NCBI RefSeq assembly: GCF_016919385.1
Contig: NZ_CP070351.1
Span: forward strand, 1,488,001 to 1,552,000
Direction of reading: 5' to 3'
Source of the DNA: Gordonia sp. PDNC005
Lineage (GTDB): Bacteria > Actinomycetota > Actinomycetes > Mycobacteriales > Mycobacteriaceae
Length of the DNA stretch: 64,000 nucleotides
The notes beneath the pieces are model-generated. The model saw only the letters and a list, made by a program, of their open reading frames with translations. It was not told where the DNA came from and did not search any database. Below, piece by piece: positions 19,451 to 28,658 of the stretch; positions within the stretch are counted from its first letter, which is position 1; each line of letters opens with the position of its first letter. Made by a program: the position numbers and the translations under genes.

Positions 19451-20079
19451 TAGAGCGAGCCGAGCGCGGAGACCCCGGACGGCGGCAGGCCGGCGACGGA
19501 CGCCAGCACTTCACAGAACGCTTCGAGGTGGACGGACAGGTCCACGCCGGTGGCGGTCCACGATGCGCGGAGTTCGAGCTGGTGTGACTGCGGAGGCCCG
19601 GCGATGTCGCCGTAGCGGACCGACGTGGTGGCGGTGACGGTGCCGCCGAGCGCACGGACCGGCGGGACGTCGCTTCCGAATGCCGGAGTCGACTCGGTCT
19701 CGCCGTCGCTGACGCCGAGCGCCTCCGACAGCCAGCTCCAAGTCACCTGGGGGAGCAGGGGATCGGCCGCGAGCGCGGCCTCGACCTCGGCCTGGATGAA
19801 CGCGACGAGGCGGAACGTGCCGTTCCACGCCTCCTGGCCGTCCGGGTCGTACAGGAGTACGAGGCGTCCGAACGAACTGCCGGCCGAGTCGACCGGGATC
19901 ATCGAATCGGTGACGTCGGGTTGGCGCACCTCCACGCCGAGTGCGTAGCTGTACGGGGCGAGACGCTGCGGGGGACGGATGGACCCGACTTCGATCTCCG
20001 GGCGCACGTTCGCGGCATGCAGCGACTGCACGGCGTCGCGGAACTCGGCAGGCTCCGTCGGAGCTCCAGAAGTGGTCAC
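19450..20079 (-). CDS. DUF3000 family protein
   Basis: A 209-aa protein equal in length to Rv2680 (210 aa). Conserved segments are RPEIEVGSIRPPQRLAPYSY, GRLVLLYDPDGQEAWNGTFR and the C-terminal ASWTATGVDLSVHLEAF. No catalytic motif is apparent and function is unknown. GTG 20079 was chosen since TACTGT (20092-20087) sits 7 nt upstream, the leaderless layout seen at many genes here, and because it gives the family length. Coupling with RNase D hints at a shared RNA-related role. It is divergent from hemE. Confidence 0.78.
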   Translation of the reverse strand: MTTSGAPTEPAEFRDAVQSLHAANVRPEIEVGSIRPPQRLAPYSYALGVEVRQPDVTDSMIPVDSAGSSFGRLVLLYDPDGQEAWNGTFRLVAFIQAEVEAALAADPLLPQVTWSWLSEALGVSDGETESTPAFGSDVPPVRALGGTVTATTSVRYGDIAGPPQSHQLELRASWTATGVDLSVHLEAFCEVLASVAGLPPSGVSALGSL

Positions 20080-20179
20080 GGGCGTCACAGTAGGCCGCGT
20101 CTCGCCTGTGATCACGGAGGCGCGCCGGAAAGGCGGGGTGTGACCTGCTCTGTCGGGCCGGTGATGGCACAGTGAAGGC

Positions 20180-21241
20180 ATGACTTCCCAGCGTGCCCGC
20201 CGATCCCCGACTCAGATGCCGCTGATCGCGGCTGCGACCGGCGGTTCTCCGTCGCGGCGGCCCGTGTGGTTCATGCGTCAGGCCGGGCGTTCGTTGCCGG
20301 AGTACCGGGCGATCCGGGTTGACCGGGGAATGCTCGAGTCGTGCTTCGACCCGGAGCTGGTCTGCGAGATCACCATGCAGCCGGTCCGCCGTCACGACAC
20401 GGACGCCGCGATCCTGTTCTCGGACATCGTCGTCCCGCTGAAGGCGGCGGGCGTCGACCTGGACATCGTGCCGGGGACGGGGCCGGTGATCGCGTCGCCG
20501 ATCCGCACCGCCGCCGACGTCGCGGGTCTACCCCGACTGGAGCCGGAAGCGGTCGGTGCGGTCACCGCTGCGATCGGCCTGCTGATCGATGAGCTCCCGC
20601 CCACGGTCTCGCTCATCGGTTTCGCCGGCGCTCCCTTCACCCTGGCGTCGTATTTGATCGAGGGCGGACCGAGCCGTACGTACGAGCACACCAAGGCGAT
20701 GATGCTCGGCGACCCCGAGCTGTGGCATGCGCTGATGGGTCGACTCACGGATCTGACGATCGCGTTCCTGCGCGCCCAGATCAACGCGGGGGTCGACGCG
20801 GTGCAACTGTTCGACTCGTGGGCAGGCACGCTTTCCGAGGCGGCGTACGAAGCATTCGTCGCACCGCATTCGATGCGAGTGATGGCCGAGATCGAACAGT
20901 ATGGGATTCCCCGCATCCACTTCGGCGTCGGCACCGGTGAGCTGCTCGGTGCGATGACCCGCGTCGGCACCGATGTGATCGGTGTCGACTGGCGGACCCC
21001 GCTGGACGTCGCCGCGGAACGTGTCGGACGATCGGTCGCGATCCAGGGCAACCTCGATCCGACGGCGCTGCTCGCCGGCCGCGACGTGGTGCGCGGCGAA
21101 CTGGTTCGAATCATCGCCGAGGGCGAGCGTGCGATCGCCGCCGGAACACCGGGCCACATCGTGAACCTCGGTCACGGTGTTCTACCCAATACCGATGCCG
21201 ACGCGGTGACACACGCCGTCGAGCTGATCCACACCCTGTAG
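20180..21241 (+). CDS. hemE: Uroporphyrinogen decarboxylase
   Basis: A 353-aa enzyme that removes four carboxyl groups from uroporphyrinogen III to give coproporphyrinogen III. The family signature [16 protein letters not shown] is at residues 28-43 and the catalytic-site loop [11 protein letters not shown] follows near 75. The second signature [18 protein letters not shown] is also clear. GAAGG precedes ATG 20180. It is the first gene of hemE-hemY-hemQ, with 5 nt to hemY, so the three enzymes of the lower pathway are co-transcribed. Confidence 0.96.
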   Translation: MTSQRARRSPTQMPLIAAATGGSPSRRPVWFMRQAGRSLPEYRAIRVDRGMLESCFDPELVCEITMQPVRRHDTDAAILFSDIVVPLKAAGVDLDIVPGTGPVIASPIRTAADVAGLPRLEPEAVGAVTAAIGLLIDELPPTVSLIGFAGAPFTLASYLIEGGPSRTYEHTKAMMLGDPELWHALMGRLTDLTIAFLRAQINAGVDAVQLFDSWAGTLSEAAYEAFVAPHSMRVMAEIEQYGIPRIHFGVGTGELLGAMTRVGTDVIGVDWRTPLDVAAERVGRSVAIQGNLDPTALLAGRDVVRGELVRIIAEGERAIAAGTPGHIVNLGHGVLPNTDADAVTHAVELIHTL

Positions 21242-21246
21242 GTCCG

Positions 21247-22623
21247 ATGACGACGGACGTGCGAGTCGCTGTTGTCGGCGCCGGTGTGTCCGGGCTGACG
21301 GCGGCCTACGATCTGCGACGTCTTCTCGGCTCCGATGCGCGGATCGACGTGTTTTGCGCGGAGTCCATGCCTGGCGGACTTCTCGCGACCCGACCGCTCG
21401 GTCCGGTCACGCTTGATGTCGGAGCCGAGGCATTCATCGTCCGTCGACCTGAGGCCGTCGAATTGGTCACCGAACTCGGTCTTGCCGATCACGTGGTCTC
21501 GCCCGGCCCGATGCGCCCGGCGATCTGGTCCGGCGGCGTGCTCCACGCGCTGCCGTCGCCAGCACTCATGGGTATTCCGGCGTCGGCCGACGTCGTCCGC
21601 GGCCTGCTCGACCCCCACGACGTCGGGTTCGTCGAATCGGAGCCGAGCAGGCCGTTCGCGTGGTCTCCCGGTGCAGACGTGAGTGTCGGCGACCTGGTGG
21701 CCGAGCGATTCGGCGAACACGTCGTCGCACGGAGTGTCGACCCGATGCTCGGCGGGGTCTACTCGGCCCGATCGCGGGATCTCGGGCTCAGGGAGACGAT
21801 CCCCGCGCTCGCAACGGCGCTCGACAACGGCGCCCCGTCGTTGACGGCGGCAGTCGCCGCGGTCATCGCGCGCGGCACCGGTGCCGGTCCCGTGTTCGGT
21901 GCACTGCGCGGCGGCTACCGGACACTGGTCGACGCGTTGATCGTCGCCGCTCGTGTCGACGTCCACACGGGTGTCGCTGTCCCACGGGTGAGTCGTGTAG
22001 GAGAGCGTTACCGGCTCGACGGGATCGGCGAGTACAACGCGGTTGTCGTCGCCACCCCCGTCTGGACGGCGGGAGAACTCCTCGCGGACGTTGCGCCGGC
22101 CTCCGCCTCGGCGTTCGCAGGAGTCAGAGCCGCCGGTTCGGCGGTTGTCGGCTTCGCCGTCGACGGCGCTTCGCCGTTGCCTGACAACTCAGGTGTGCTG
22201 GTCGCGTCCGACGCGGATCTGTCGATCAAGGCCATCACGTTGAGCAGCCGCAAATGGCCCCACTTGGCCTCGCAGCCGGGAGGCGTCTCCGTGCTGCGGG
22301 CGTCGTTCGGGCGGCTGGGCGAGCCGGTGACGGGCACAGACTCTGAGCTCGTCGAACGGGCCGCAGCAGACCTCCAGACGGTGTTCGGTGCGGCCGGACT
22401 GCCTGCGCCCAGGGTGGTCGACGCAGCCGTGCAGCGGTGGCCCGGGGGACTGCCCCACTACGGTCCGGGCCATCTCTCGTTGATGGCGGACGCAGTCGCG
22501 TCACTGCCCGACGGTGTGGCGGTTGCGGGGTCCGGATATCGAGGAGTCGGGGTGCCCGCCTGCATCGGCACTGGTCGTGCCGCAGCGGTCCGTGTAGTCG
22601 ATCACCTGCGCGGCGGCGGCTGA
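21247..22623 (+). CDS. hemY: Coproporphyrinogen III oxidase / protoporphyrinogen oxidase type (HemY/CgoX)
   Basis: A 458-aa FAD enzyme with the dinucleotide motif [17 protein letters not shown] at the N-terminus and a matching C-terminal FAD segment ([19 protein letters not shown]). In actinobacteria that use HemQ, this enzyme oxidises coproporphyrinogen III to coproporphyrin III rather than acting on protoporphyrinogen. The presence of hemQ 23 nt downstream makes that the likely reaction here. The gene is immediately downstream of hemE. Confidence 0.93.
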   Translation: MTTDVRVAVVGAGVSGLTAAYDLRRLLGSDARIDVFCAESMPGGLLATRPLGPVTLDVGAEAFIVRRPEAVELVTELGLADHVVSPGPMRPAIWSGGVLHALPSPALMGIPASADVVRGLLDPHDVGFVESEPSRPFAWSPGADVSVGDLVAERFGEHVVARSVDPMLGGVYSARSRDLGLRETIPALATALDNGAPSLTAAVAAVIARGTGAGPVFGALRGGYRTLVDALIVAARVDVHTGVAVPRVSRVGERYRLDGIGEYNAVVVATPVWTAGELLADVAPASASAFAGVRAAGSAVVGFAVDGASPLPDNSGVLVASDADLSIKAITLSSRKWPHLASQPGGVSVLRASFGRLGEPVTGTDSELVERAAADLQTVFGAAGLPAPRVVDAAVQRWPGGLPHYGPGHLSLMADAVASLPDGVAVAGSGYRGVGVPACIGTGRAAAVRVVDHLRGGG

Positions 22624-22646
22624 CGTCGCGGTGGCACGATGGACGC

Positions 22647-23342
22647 ATGAGTCGCTTGGATTATGCAGAGATCAACTCCACCATTCGTTATCTGATGTTC
22701 TCGGTGTTCACCGTCCGAGCCGGGGAGCTCCCCGAGGATCGCACCGAAGCGGCCGCTGACTTCGAACGATTCCTCTCCGAGATCGCCGAGACCGGTGTTG
22801 TGGTCCGCGGCGTGTACGACGTCGCGGGAATGCGCGGCGACTCCGACTTCATGTTCTGGTGGCACGCCGAGACCATCGAGCAGTTGCAGGCCGCCTACTC
22901 GACGTTCCGTCGCACGACGATCCTCGGTCGCGCCAGTGACCCGTTCTGGAGCGGTGCGGCGTTGCATCGCCCGGCCGAGTTCAACAAGAGCCACATCCCC
23001 GCTTTCATGGCGGGGGAGGACCCGGGCGCGTATGTCTGCGTGTACCCGTTCGTCCGGTCGTTCGAGTGGTACCTGCTTCCCGATCAGGAACGCCGCACGA
23101 TGCTGGCGGATCACGGAAAGGCCGCCCGCGACTACAAGGACGTCCGCGCCAACACCGTCCCGGCGTTCGCGCTGGGCGACTACGAGTGGATCCTCGCGTT
23201 CGAGGCGCCCGAACTCGACCGCATCGTCGACCTGATGCGTGATCTGCGTGCCACCGAGGCCCGCATGCACGTCCGCGTCGAGATCCCGTTCTTCACCGGC
23301 CCGCGTGTGGAGCCCACGGCGCTCGTCAACGCCCTCCCGTAG
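22647..23342 (+). CDS. hemQ: Coproheme decarboxylase HemQ (ChdC)
   Basis: A 231-aa chlorite-dismutase-fold protein that converts coproheme to haem b by two oxidative decarboxylations. The motif [13 protein letters not shown] carries the catalytic Tyr, and the N-terminal YLMFSVFTV and DFMFWWHAE segments match actinobacterial HemQ. ATG 22647 was chosen since an upstream ATG (22639) stops after three codons. It ends the hemEYQ operon. A repeat element with flanking inverted arms, not an obvious terminator, follows the stop. Confidence 0.95.
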   Translation: MSRLDYAEINSTIRYLMFSVFTVRAGELPEDRTEAAADFERFLSEIAETGVVVRGVYDVAGMRGDSDFMFWWHAETIEQLQAAYSTFRRTTILGRASDPFWSGAALHRPAEFNKSHIPAFMAGEDPGAYVCVYPFVRSFEWYLLPDQERRTMLADHGKAARDYKDVRANTVPAFALGDYEWILAFEAPELDRIVDLMRDLRATEARMHVRVEIPFFTGPRVEPTALVNALP

Positions 23343-23362
23343 CAGAGCAGCACGTCACGGCG

Positions 23363-23505
23363 CTTCGACTCGCTTCGCTCGCTCAACGGGCAGACCCCAC
23401 TGCTCCTTGAGCGCGGGCGTCCCACTGTTCTTTGAGCGCGGGCGTCCCACTTCTCCTTGAGCGCGGGCGTCCCACTGCTCCTTGAGCGAGCGGAGCGAGT
23501 CGAAG
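23363..23505. repeat. REP-like element: 25-bp tandem repeats within 24-bp inverted arms
   Basis: Four head-to-tail 25-bp units start at 23396, 23421, 23446 and 23471; the first three are near-identical, and the last diverges after GAGCG. The array is flanked by 24-nt inverted arms at 23363-23386 and 23482-23505 that match at 23 of 24 positions (core GACTCGCTTCGCTCGCTC). It lies between the convergent hemQ and msrB genes. The shape is that of a palindromic intergenic repeat family, whose arms could also end transcription on both strands. Confidence 0.8.
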
Positions 23506-23509
23506 GGGC

Positions 23510-23926
23510 TCACGCCTTGTCGAGCCGAAGGCTGATCGAGTTGATGCAGTACCGCAGGTCAGTCGGGGTGTCGTAGCCCTCGCCTGCGAAGACGTGACCG
23601 AGGTGGCTGTGGCAGTTGGCGCACAGCACCTCGGTTCGTCGCATTCCGAGGGAGTCGTCGTGGCGTTCGATGATCGCCTCGCCTGCGAGCGGACTGAAGA
23701 ACGACGGCCAGCCGCAGTGGGAATCGAACTTCGTCTCGCTGCGGAACAACTCGGCCCCGCACGCACGGCACGAGTACACGCCGACGTCTTTGGTGTCGGT
23801 GTACTCGCCGACGAACGGCGCCTCGGTGCCTGCTTGGCGGAGCACCCGGAACTCGGCGGCGTTGAGCCGCTCCCGCCAGTCGGCGTCGGTGAGCTTGGTG
23901 AAGTCGGTCTGGGCGTCGTCGGTCAT
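23510..23926 (-). CDS. msrB: Peptide methionine (R)-S-oxide reductase
   Basis: A 138-aa enzyme that reduces methionine-R-sulfoxide in proteins. The zinc-binding CxxC pairs are CRAC and CANC, and the catalytic Cys is in RYCINSISL near the C-terminus; CGWPSFF is the conserved active-site loop. ATG 23926 has TACCCT (23939-23934) 7 nt upstream, so the message is probably leaderless. It corresponds to Rv2674 and lies next to aftC as in mycobacteria. Confidence 0.95.
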   Translation of the reverse strand: MTDDAQTDFTKLTDADWRERLNAAEFRVLRQAGTEAPFVGEYTDTKDVGVYSCRACGAELFRSETKFDSHCGWPSFFSPLAGEAIIERHDDSLGMRRTEVLCANCHSHLGHVFAGEGYDTPTDLRYCINSISLRLDKA

Positions 23927-23962
23927 GGACCCCAGGGTAGCGGCGTCGGGCTCTGTGCGTCG

Positions 23963-25189
23963 TCAGGCTGTGACGGGCGGTTTCGACGGCGAGACGCTGT
24001 CGATGCCCAAGACGTCGGCGCGGCGCATGTCCAGGTACCGGAACAGCAGTGAGCAGAACACGGCGATCATCAGGAGCGACCAGCCCCACGTGACCTTGCC
24101 GTACTCGAGGTATCGCCCGAACGGCTCCCATTCCTTCGACACCCAGACGTCGAAGGTCATGCAGCCGTACACGCCGAGCCACGCGGGCCAGTTCCGAACT
24201 GCCGAGCCTGGGCGGAGCACGGTCATGAGCATCGGGAACAGCAGCATCGAGTAGTAGCCCTGGCCGAGCGAGCTGACGAGGAAGAACGTGCCGAGCAGGA
24301 TTCCCGACGAGGTCGTCAGCCACAGGAGCTCGTCACTGCGTCGGTAGTACCGGTACAGGAACCAGAGGCCGAAGACGGCCATCGCGACGAAGGCGATGCG
24401 CAGCAGAAGAGTCAGCCAGTCGCCCATTCCGAAGTACTGGCCCATGCCAGTGATCGAACTGTTGTAGTAGTCGCGGGACTCCCCGAGATACGGGACCGTC
24501 CGCTTGACGAAGTCCATCGGATCGTTTGAGAGCGGCCATGCGGCTGCGTTCAAGAGCAGTGGGATGCCGACGGCCGTGATGAGGATCTTCCACTGCCGAT
24601 TCATCAGGACGAGCAGCAGGAGAACGCCGAGGATCGGCTTCACCGACAGGGTGAGGCCGATGAACACGCCGGCCCAGAGGTCCTGCCGTTTGAGCATGAG
24701 GATCAGGAACGCCACCATGCCGAGCAGGACGAAGCCGTTGAAGTTGGTGAAGATCAGCGTGTGGGCGACGGTTTCGGTGCTGTAGAAGAAGAACACAACA
24801 GCGGGGAACACCCATGAACGGTGGTCGAGGCCGAACAGCCTGCACAGCAGATACGCGCACCCGATGAGGACAACCGCGCTGACGCCGATGAACGTCCACC
24901 GTGCGGTGTCCGGGTCGAGGATCGCCAGCGGCGACATCAACAGGGTTCCCGACGGCGGGTACAGGTAGTGCGGGTCGACTGTCGCGTAGTTCTCGTTGTA
25001 GACCGGCCGCTGGTTCAGGAACGCGAGCGCCGCGTTGTACACCGGCGTGAAGTCGTCGGTGCGGTGCCCGTTGACGCCGAGGATCAGCGAACGGTGGATC
25101 ACCATGAGCAGACTGATCGGCCACAGGATCAGGTTCCCGATACGCGACGGGTCGACGCGCGGATACAGGTAACGGTCTACAACAGTCAC
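23963..25189 (-). CDS. aftC: Alpha-(1->3)-arabinofuranosyltransferase AftC (GT87)
   Basis: A 408-aa polytopic membrane glycosyltransferase equivalent to Rv2673. About ten membrane helices are visible, with the conserved early periplasmic loop carrying DDFTPVYNAALAFL and YLYPPSGTLLMSPLA, typical of GT-C enzymes whose catalytic Asp follows helix 1. AftC adds alpha-1,3 branches to arabinan of arabinogalactan and lipoarabinomannan from decaprenyl-phosphoarabinose. GTG 25189 follows TACGCT (25201-25196) by 6 nt. The gene marks an arabinogalactan-containing envelope. Confidence 0.9.
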   Translation of the reverse strand: MTVVDRYLYPRVDPSRIGNLILWPISLLMVIHRSLILGVNGHRTDDFTPVYNAALAFLNQRPVYNENYATVDPHYLYPPSGTLLMSPLAILDPDTARWTFIGVSAVVLIGCAYLLCRLFGLDHRSWVFPAVVFFFYSTETVAHTLIFTNFNGFVLLGMVAFLILMLKRQDLWAGVFIGLTLSVKPILGVLLLLVLMNRQWKILITAVGIPLLLNAAAWPLSNDPMDFVKRTVPYLGESRDYYNSSITGMGQYFGMGDWLTLLLRIAFVAMAVFGLWFLYRYYRRSDELLWLTTSSGILLGTFFLVSSLGQGYYSMLLFPMLMTVLRPGSAVRNWPAWLGVYGCMTFDVWVSKEWEPFGRYLEYGKVTWGWSLLMIAVFCSLLFRYLDMRRADVLGIDSVSPSKPPVTA

Positions 25190-25215
25190 CCGCGAAGCGT
25201 ACTAGATGGGCGATC

Positions 25216-26787
25216 TCAGGCCGGGCAGGAGCGTTCCGTCGGCCCGGTGAGCGGGGCATCGCCCATGTAGTCGCGTACGACGTCGGCGGCGCACGTGCTG
25301 TGCGCCAGCACGGAGAAGCCGAGGCCGTCCCATCCCACGGCCGTCGGATTGGTCTTCGTCGGTGCGAGTGTCTGAGCCAGTGTGTCGACGACGGTCGAGC
25401 CGTTGAACGGGTCGTTGGCGCTGACGAGGATCAGGGGATCGACCGGCAGTCGATCCGGTGCTGCCGGAGCGTCGGTGCTGCCCCAGCCGTCGCAGGAAGC
25501 GAGGCTCAGGGCTGCGGTCGGCGCTGTCATCGGTGCATCCGCGGCCCAGTCTCTGACAAGGCCGGGCAGTTCCTGCAGTCCGGGCCTGCCGCGCAGGTCG
25601 TTGCACACCCCGACGAGTCGTCCGTCGGTGCCGCGTAGCGCGGCGGCGGCCTTCACGTAGGACTTCAGAGCTGCGACGTCGCCGCGGTCGGCGGCGGCGA
25701 TCGCCGAACCGAGCTTGCGGACTCCCGCCTGCGACATGTCGCCGATCGCGATCGCCGTGCTGACTGCGTCGAGCACTTCGGAGTCGGAGATCCCGTCGAG
25801 ATCACCCGACGCTGCCGCGGCTACGACCCGGGCCAGCATCGCAGCACCGTCCGTACCGAGAGCACACCCGGCACCGGAGCAGCGCTGCGCGAATGTGGTC
25901 AGTGACTTCTGCACGCCTCGCGCACGGGCCGCGGTCGCGTCTCCTGCCGGGGTGGCGTAGCCGGTCGGCGAGTCGAGGATCAGTCGGCCGACTTGGTCGT
26001 GGTGGGCTGCGGCGTAGCTCAAAGCCACCGACGATCCGGTGCCGACGCCGACGAGTGCGATCCGGTCGACGTCCCATCGACTGCGAAGTGCTTCGATGTC
26101 GGATGCTGCGGCGGTGATCGAGTAGTTCAGCTGGTCGGGGCTCAACGTGTCCGAACACAGGTCGGCTGCCGCCCGCGCCGCGGTGCCGACTGCCGTCGCG
26201 CGGGCCGCGACGTCCCGCCCGCGGCCTGCCGCCGACGTCGACAGGACCTCGCGCTGGGCCGACGTCAGACAATCGACGGTGGCGCCGAGTCCCGTGCCGC
26301 GGAAATCGACGGCGACCACCGGCTGACGGTCGAGCATCGCTTTTCCTTCGCCGTCGGCCAGTGCCAACAGAGTCCGCGAGCTGGGCAGGTCGGTGCCACT
26401 GGTCAGGACGAGTGGCGGTGCGTCGTGCGGCGTCGCCTTGGTCGTCGCTTTCATGGCGCCGATGGAGACCGTGTCGCTCGACGAGTCGTCCGGATTCACC
26501 GGCACCTCATACTTGGCGCACTGAATGATCACGCCGTCCGGGACCGTGAGGTCGTACGTCTTCGAGATCGCCGAGTCGCACGACCGCCAGTTCAGGTCGC
26601 TCTTGGGCGCCGACAGCTCGGGCTGCACGGGTTTTGTGTTCTGGTCGTCGTCGGGCTGGTCACCGCGCACGATGTTCGGGCCGGTGTCCGGCCCCACCGA
26701 GCAGCCTGCCGCGAGGGCGCCGACCGTCGTGAGAGCGGTGGCCGCGACAAGAGCGGCGGTCAGTCGTGCGCGGAGGGTCGACGGCAT
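25216..26787 (-). CDS. Alpha/beta-hydrolase fold lipoprotein (Rv2672-like), catalytic residues missing
   Basis: A 523-aa exported lipoprotein with signal peptide and lipobox GALAAGC (Cys29), then a TAP/SlpD-type hydrolase fold and a C-terminal TAP domain. The nucleophile elbow, normally GxSxG, reads GVGTG (247-251), so Gly249 stands in place of the Ser. The Asp loop is kept (SANDPFNG, Asp459). Where the family has WDGxGH, this protein has WDGLGF (Phe491). His496 follows five residues later and could only serve if the loop were shifted. It is thus probably not a classical peptidase. ATG 26787 has TAGGCT (26800-26795) 7 nt upstream. Confidence 0.8.
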   Translation of the reverse strand: MPSTLRARLTAALVAATALTTVGALAAGCSVGPDTGPNIVRGDQPDDDQNTKPVQPELSAPKSDLNWRSCDSAISKTYDLTVPDGVIIQCAKYEVPVNPDDSSSDTVSIGAMKATTKATPHDAPPLVLTSGTDLPSSRTLLALADGEGKAMLDRQPVVAVDFRGTGLGATVDCLTSAQREVLSTSAAGRGRDVAARATAVGTAARAAADLCSDTLSPDQLNYSITAAASDIEALRSRWDVDRIALVGVGTGSSVALSYAAAHHDQVGRLILDSPTGYATPAGDATAARARGVQKSLTTFAQRCSGAGCALGTDGAAMLARVVAAAASGDLDGISDSEVLDAVSTAIAIGDMSQAGVRKLGSAIAAADRGDVAALKSYVKAAAALRGTDGRLVGVCNDLRGRPGLQELPGLVRDWAADAPMTAPTAALSLASCDGWGSTDAPAAPDRLPVDPLILVSANDPFNGSTVVDTLAQTLAPTKTNPTAVGWDGLGFSVLAHSTCAADVVRDYMGDAPLTGPTERSCPA

Positions 26788-26797
26788 AGTCGCGAGC

Positions 26798-27535
26798 CTA
26801 GTCGGCGCGTGCTCGGCGCGACCACAAGGAGTAGAGGTACCCGTCGTCGTCTCCGAACTGGCGGACGAGGGTCATCGGGTAGGGGAGCCGGTCCGGCAGC
26901 GGGAGGTCTTGGTCGGGGAGCGGGAGGCTTGCGCCGTGGGCGATGCGCGGTGCGTCGCCGAGCCCGAGGGTGGGGCTCGTGGTGAGGATCAGTTCGTCGA
27001 CGGCGCCCGCCGCGGCGAACGATGCGAGGAGTCGAGGGCCGCCCTCGAGGTCGATCCGTCGGAGCCCGCGTGTGCCGAGTTCGTCGATGAGGCGTCGGGG
27101 ATCGAGGTCGATGTCACCGCAGTCGACGAGGGTCGCGCCGGCATCGGTCAGCCTGCGGCGGAGGTCGCTGGGAGCTGACGTGCACGTGGCGATCAGGACT
27201 CGGGGATGGGTGACCGGCAGGTAGTCGACGGGTATGTCCAGTGAGCGCGACGCCAGGACCAGGACGGTCGCGTCGTCGTCTGCGGGGGCCTTGTAGTTCT
27301 CGATCAGTGCCGTCCGTGCGCCGACCACCACGGCGTCCGACATCTTCCGCATGAGCAGGAAGAGGTGGCGGTCGCCGTCGCCGCCCAGGACTCCGGAGCG
27401 GCCGTCGACGGTCGCGGCTCCGTCGATCGTCGAGACGAAGGTCGCGCGGACAACGGGGCGTGCGGAGTCGGGGAAGGCCAGCTGTTCCGCGAACTCCGAC
27501 GTTGTGAGATCAGTCGCTTTCTGCATGAGGAACAT
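26798..27535 (-). CDS. RibD C-terminal domain reductase (Rv2671-like)
   Basis: A 245-aa stand-alone reductase domain of the RibD/DHFR fold. Conserved parts are RATFVSTIDGAATVDGRSG, the NADPH-binding VVVGARTALIE and the C-terminal GLRRIDLEGGPRLLASF. Family members reduce the riboflavin precursor pyrimidine; the mycobacterial homologue has been linked to p-aminosalicylate resistance as a DHFR-like enzyme. ATG 27535 was preferred over longer options because a CATGAT hexamer (27547-27542) lies 6 nt upstream. The divergent zapE start is only 36 bp away. Confidence 0.82.
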   Translation of the reverse strand: MFLMQKATDLTTSEFAEQLAFPDSARPVVRATFVSTIDGAATVDGRSGVLGGDGDRHLFLLMRKMSDAVVVGARTALIENYKAPADDDATVLVLASRSLDIPVDYLPVTHPRVLIATCTSAPSDLRRRLTDAGATLVDCGDIDLDPRRLIDELGTRGLRRIDLEGGPRLLASFAAAGAVDELILTTSPTLGLGDAPRIAHGASLPLPDQDLPLPDRLPYPMTLVRQFGDDDGYLYSLWSRRARAD

Positions 27536-27570
27536 GAGTCCATCATGGCCTGCCTGGATACCCTTACCGA

Positions 27571-28590
27571 ATGTTGGCACGACTGAGTGACCGGAACCCG
27601 GTCTTGGCTCCCGATCAACTCGTCGGCGAGATGGTTCCGCCGAGGATGTTCGACGACGTCAGTTTCGACTCGTACATCCCCGATCCGAACGAGCCGAGCC
27701 AGGCGGCCGCGGTCGCGGCCGCTCGCGACTTCGTGGCGCGTGCATCGAAAGTCCGGGCAGGCGCGAAGAAGAAGGGCTTGTTCCGTAAGGCGTCGACGCC
27801 GCAGGGCATCGGCCTCTACCTGGACGGCGGATTCGGCGTCGGCAAGACACACCTCCTCGCGTCGGTGTACCACTCGATGCCGGGGCCGAAGGCATTTGCG
27901 ACGTTCGGTGAGGTCACCAACGTCGTCGGCGCGCTCGGCTACATCGACGCTCTGGAGCGGCTCGCCGATCACAGCGTGCTGTGCATCGACGAGTTCGAGC
28001 TCGACGATCCGGGCGACACGATGGTCGTCTCCCGCCTGCTGACCGAGCTCGTGGCGCGCGGCGTCTCGATCGTCGCGACGTCGAACACGCTGCCGGGCCA
28101 GCTCGGTGAAGGCCGGTTCGCCGCCCAGGACTTCCTGCGTGAGATCCAGAAGCTCTCGGCGATCTTCGAGACCATTCGCGTGGACGGCCCCGACTATCGT
28201 CACCGTGACCTTCCGCCCGCACCTGAGCCGGCCACGGATGCCGAGCTCGAGGAGCACGCCGCGTCCGTCGAGGGCGCCACTCTCGACACGTTCGACGACC
28301 TCGTCGCTCATCTGGCGAAGCTGCATCCGTCGAAGTACAAGTCGCTGGTCGACGGTGTGAATCTCGTCTGCATCGAGGGGCTGCGCCCGGCGGCCGATCA
28401 GGCGGTAGCGTTGCGTCTCGTCGCCTTCGCCGACCGACTGTACGACGCCGAGATCCCGGTCAGCGTCTCCGGCGTCAAGCTCGACGAGGTCTTCACCCCG
28501 GAGATGGTCGCGGGTGGTTACCGCAAGAAGTACCTCCGCGCGACGTCCCGCCTCCTCGCCCTCTCTCGCTTCGCGGAAGCCGACGCCTGA
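27571..28590 (+). CDS. zapE: AFG1-family ATPase ZapE
   Basis: A 339-aa P-loop ATPase matching Rv2670c. Walker A is GGFGVGKTHLL (near residue 90), Walker B VLCIDEFELDD, with a sensor-like TSNT segment after it and the C-terminal RYKYLRA-like KKYLRATSRL helix. Homologues act in cell division (ZapE) or membrane protein turnover (AFG1). ATG 27571 follows TACCCT (27559-27564) by 6 nt. A large perfect palindrome follows the stop codon. Confidence 0.9.
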   Translation: MLARLSDRNPVLAPDQLVGEMVPPRMFDDVSFDSYIPDPNEPSQAAAVAAARDFVARASKVRAGAKKKGLFRKASTPQGIGLYLDGGFGVGKTHLLASVYHSMPGPKAFATFGEVTNVVGALGYIDALERLADHSVLCIDEFELDDPGDTMVVSRLLTELVARGVSIVATSNTLPGQLGEGRFAAQDFLREIQKLSAIFETIRVDGPDYRHRDLPPAPEPATDAELEEHAASVEGATLDTFDDLVAHLAKLHPSKYKSLVDGVNLVCIEGLRPAADQAVALRLVAFADRLYDAEIPVSVSGVKLDEVFTPEMVAGGYRKKYLRATSRLLALSRFAEADA

Positions 28591-28606
28591 CGGCGGTCGC
28601 TCACCT

Positions 28607-28644
28607 CGACGACAGGCGCTCACCTCCGGAGGTGAGCGCCTGTC
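28607..28644. terminator. Bidirectional terminator between zapE and the GNAT gene
   Basis: A perfect palindrome with 19 bp per arm is centred at 28625/28626 (TCCGGA). It lies between convergent genes. The motif GCTCACCTC occurs both just before and inside the left arm, so an alternative pairing is possible. Confidence 0.85.
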
Positions 28645-28658
28645 GTGGACGTGAGCAG

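Noticed and set aside
23396..23495. Tandem 25-bp repeats considered as a CRISPR array
   Set aside because: The units abut without unique spacers, there are only four, and no cas genes are near.
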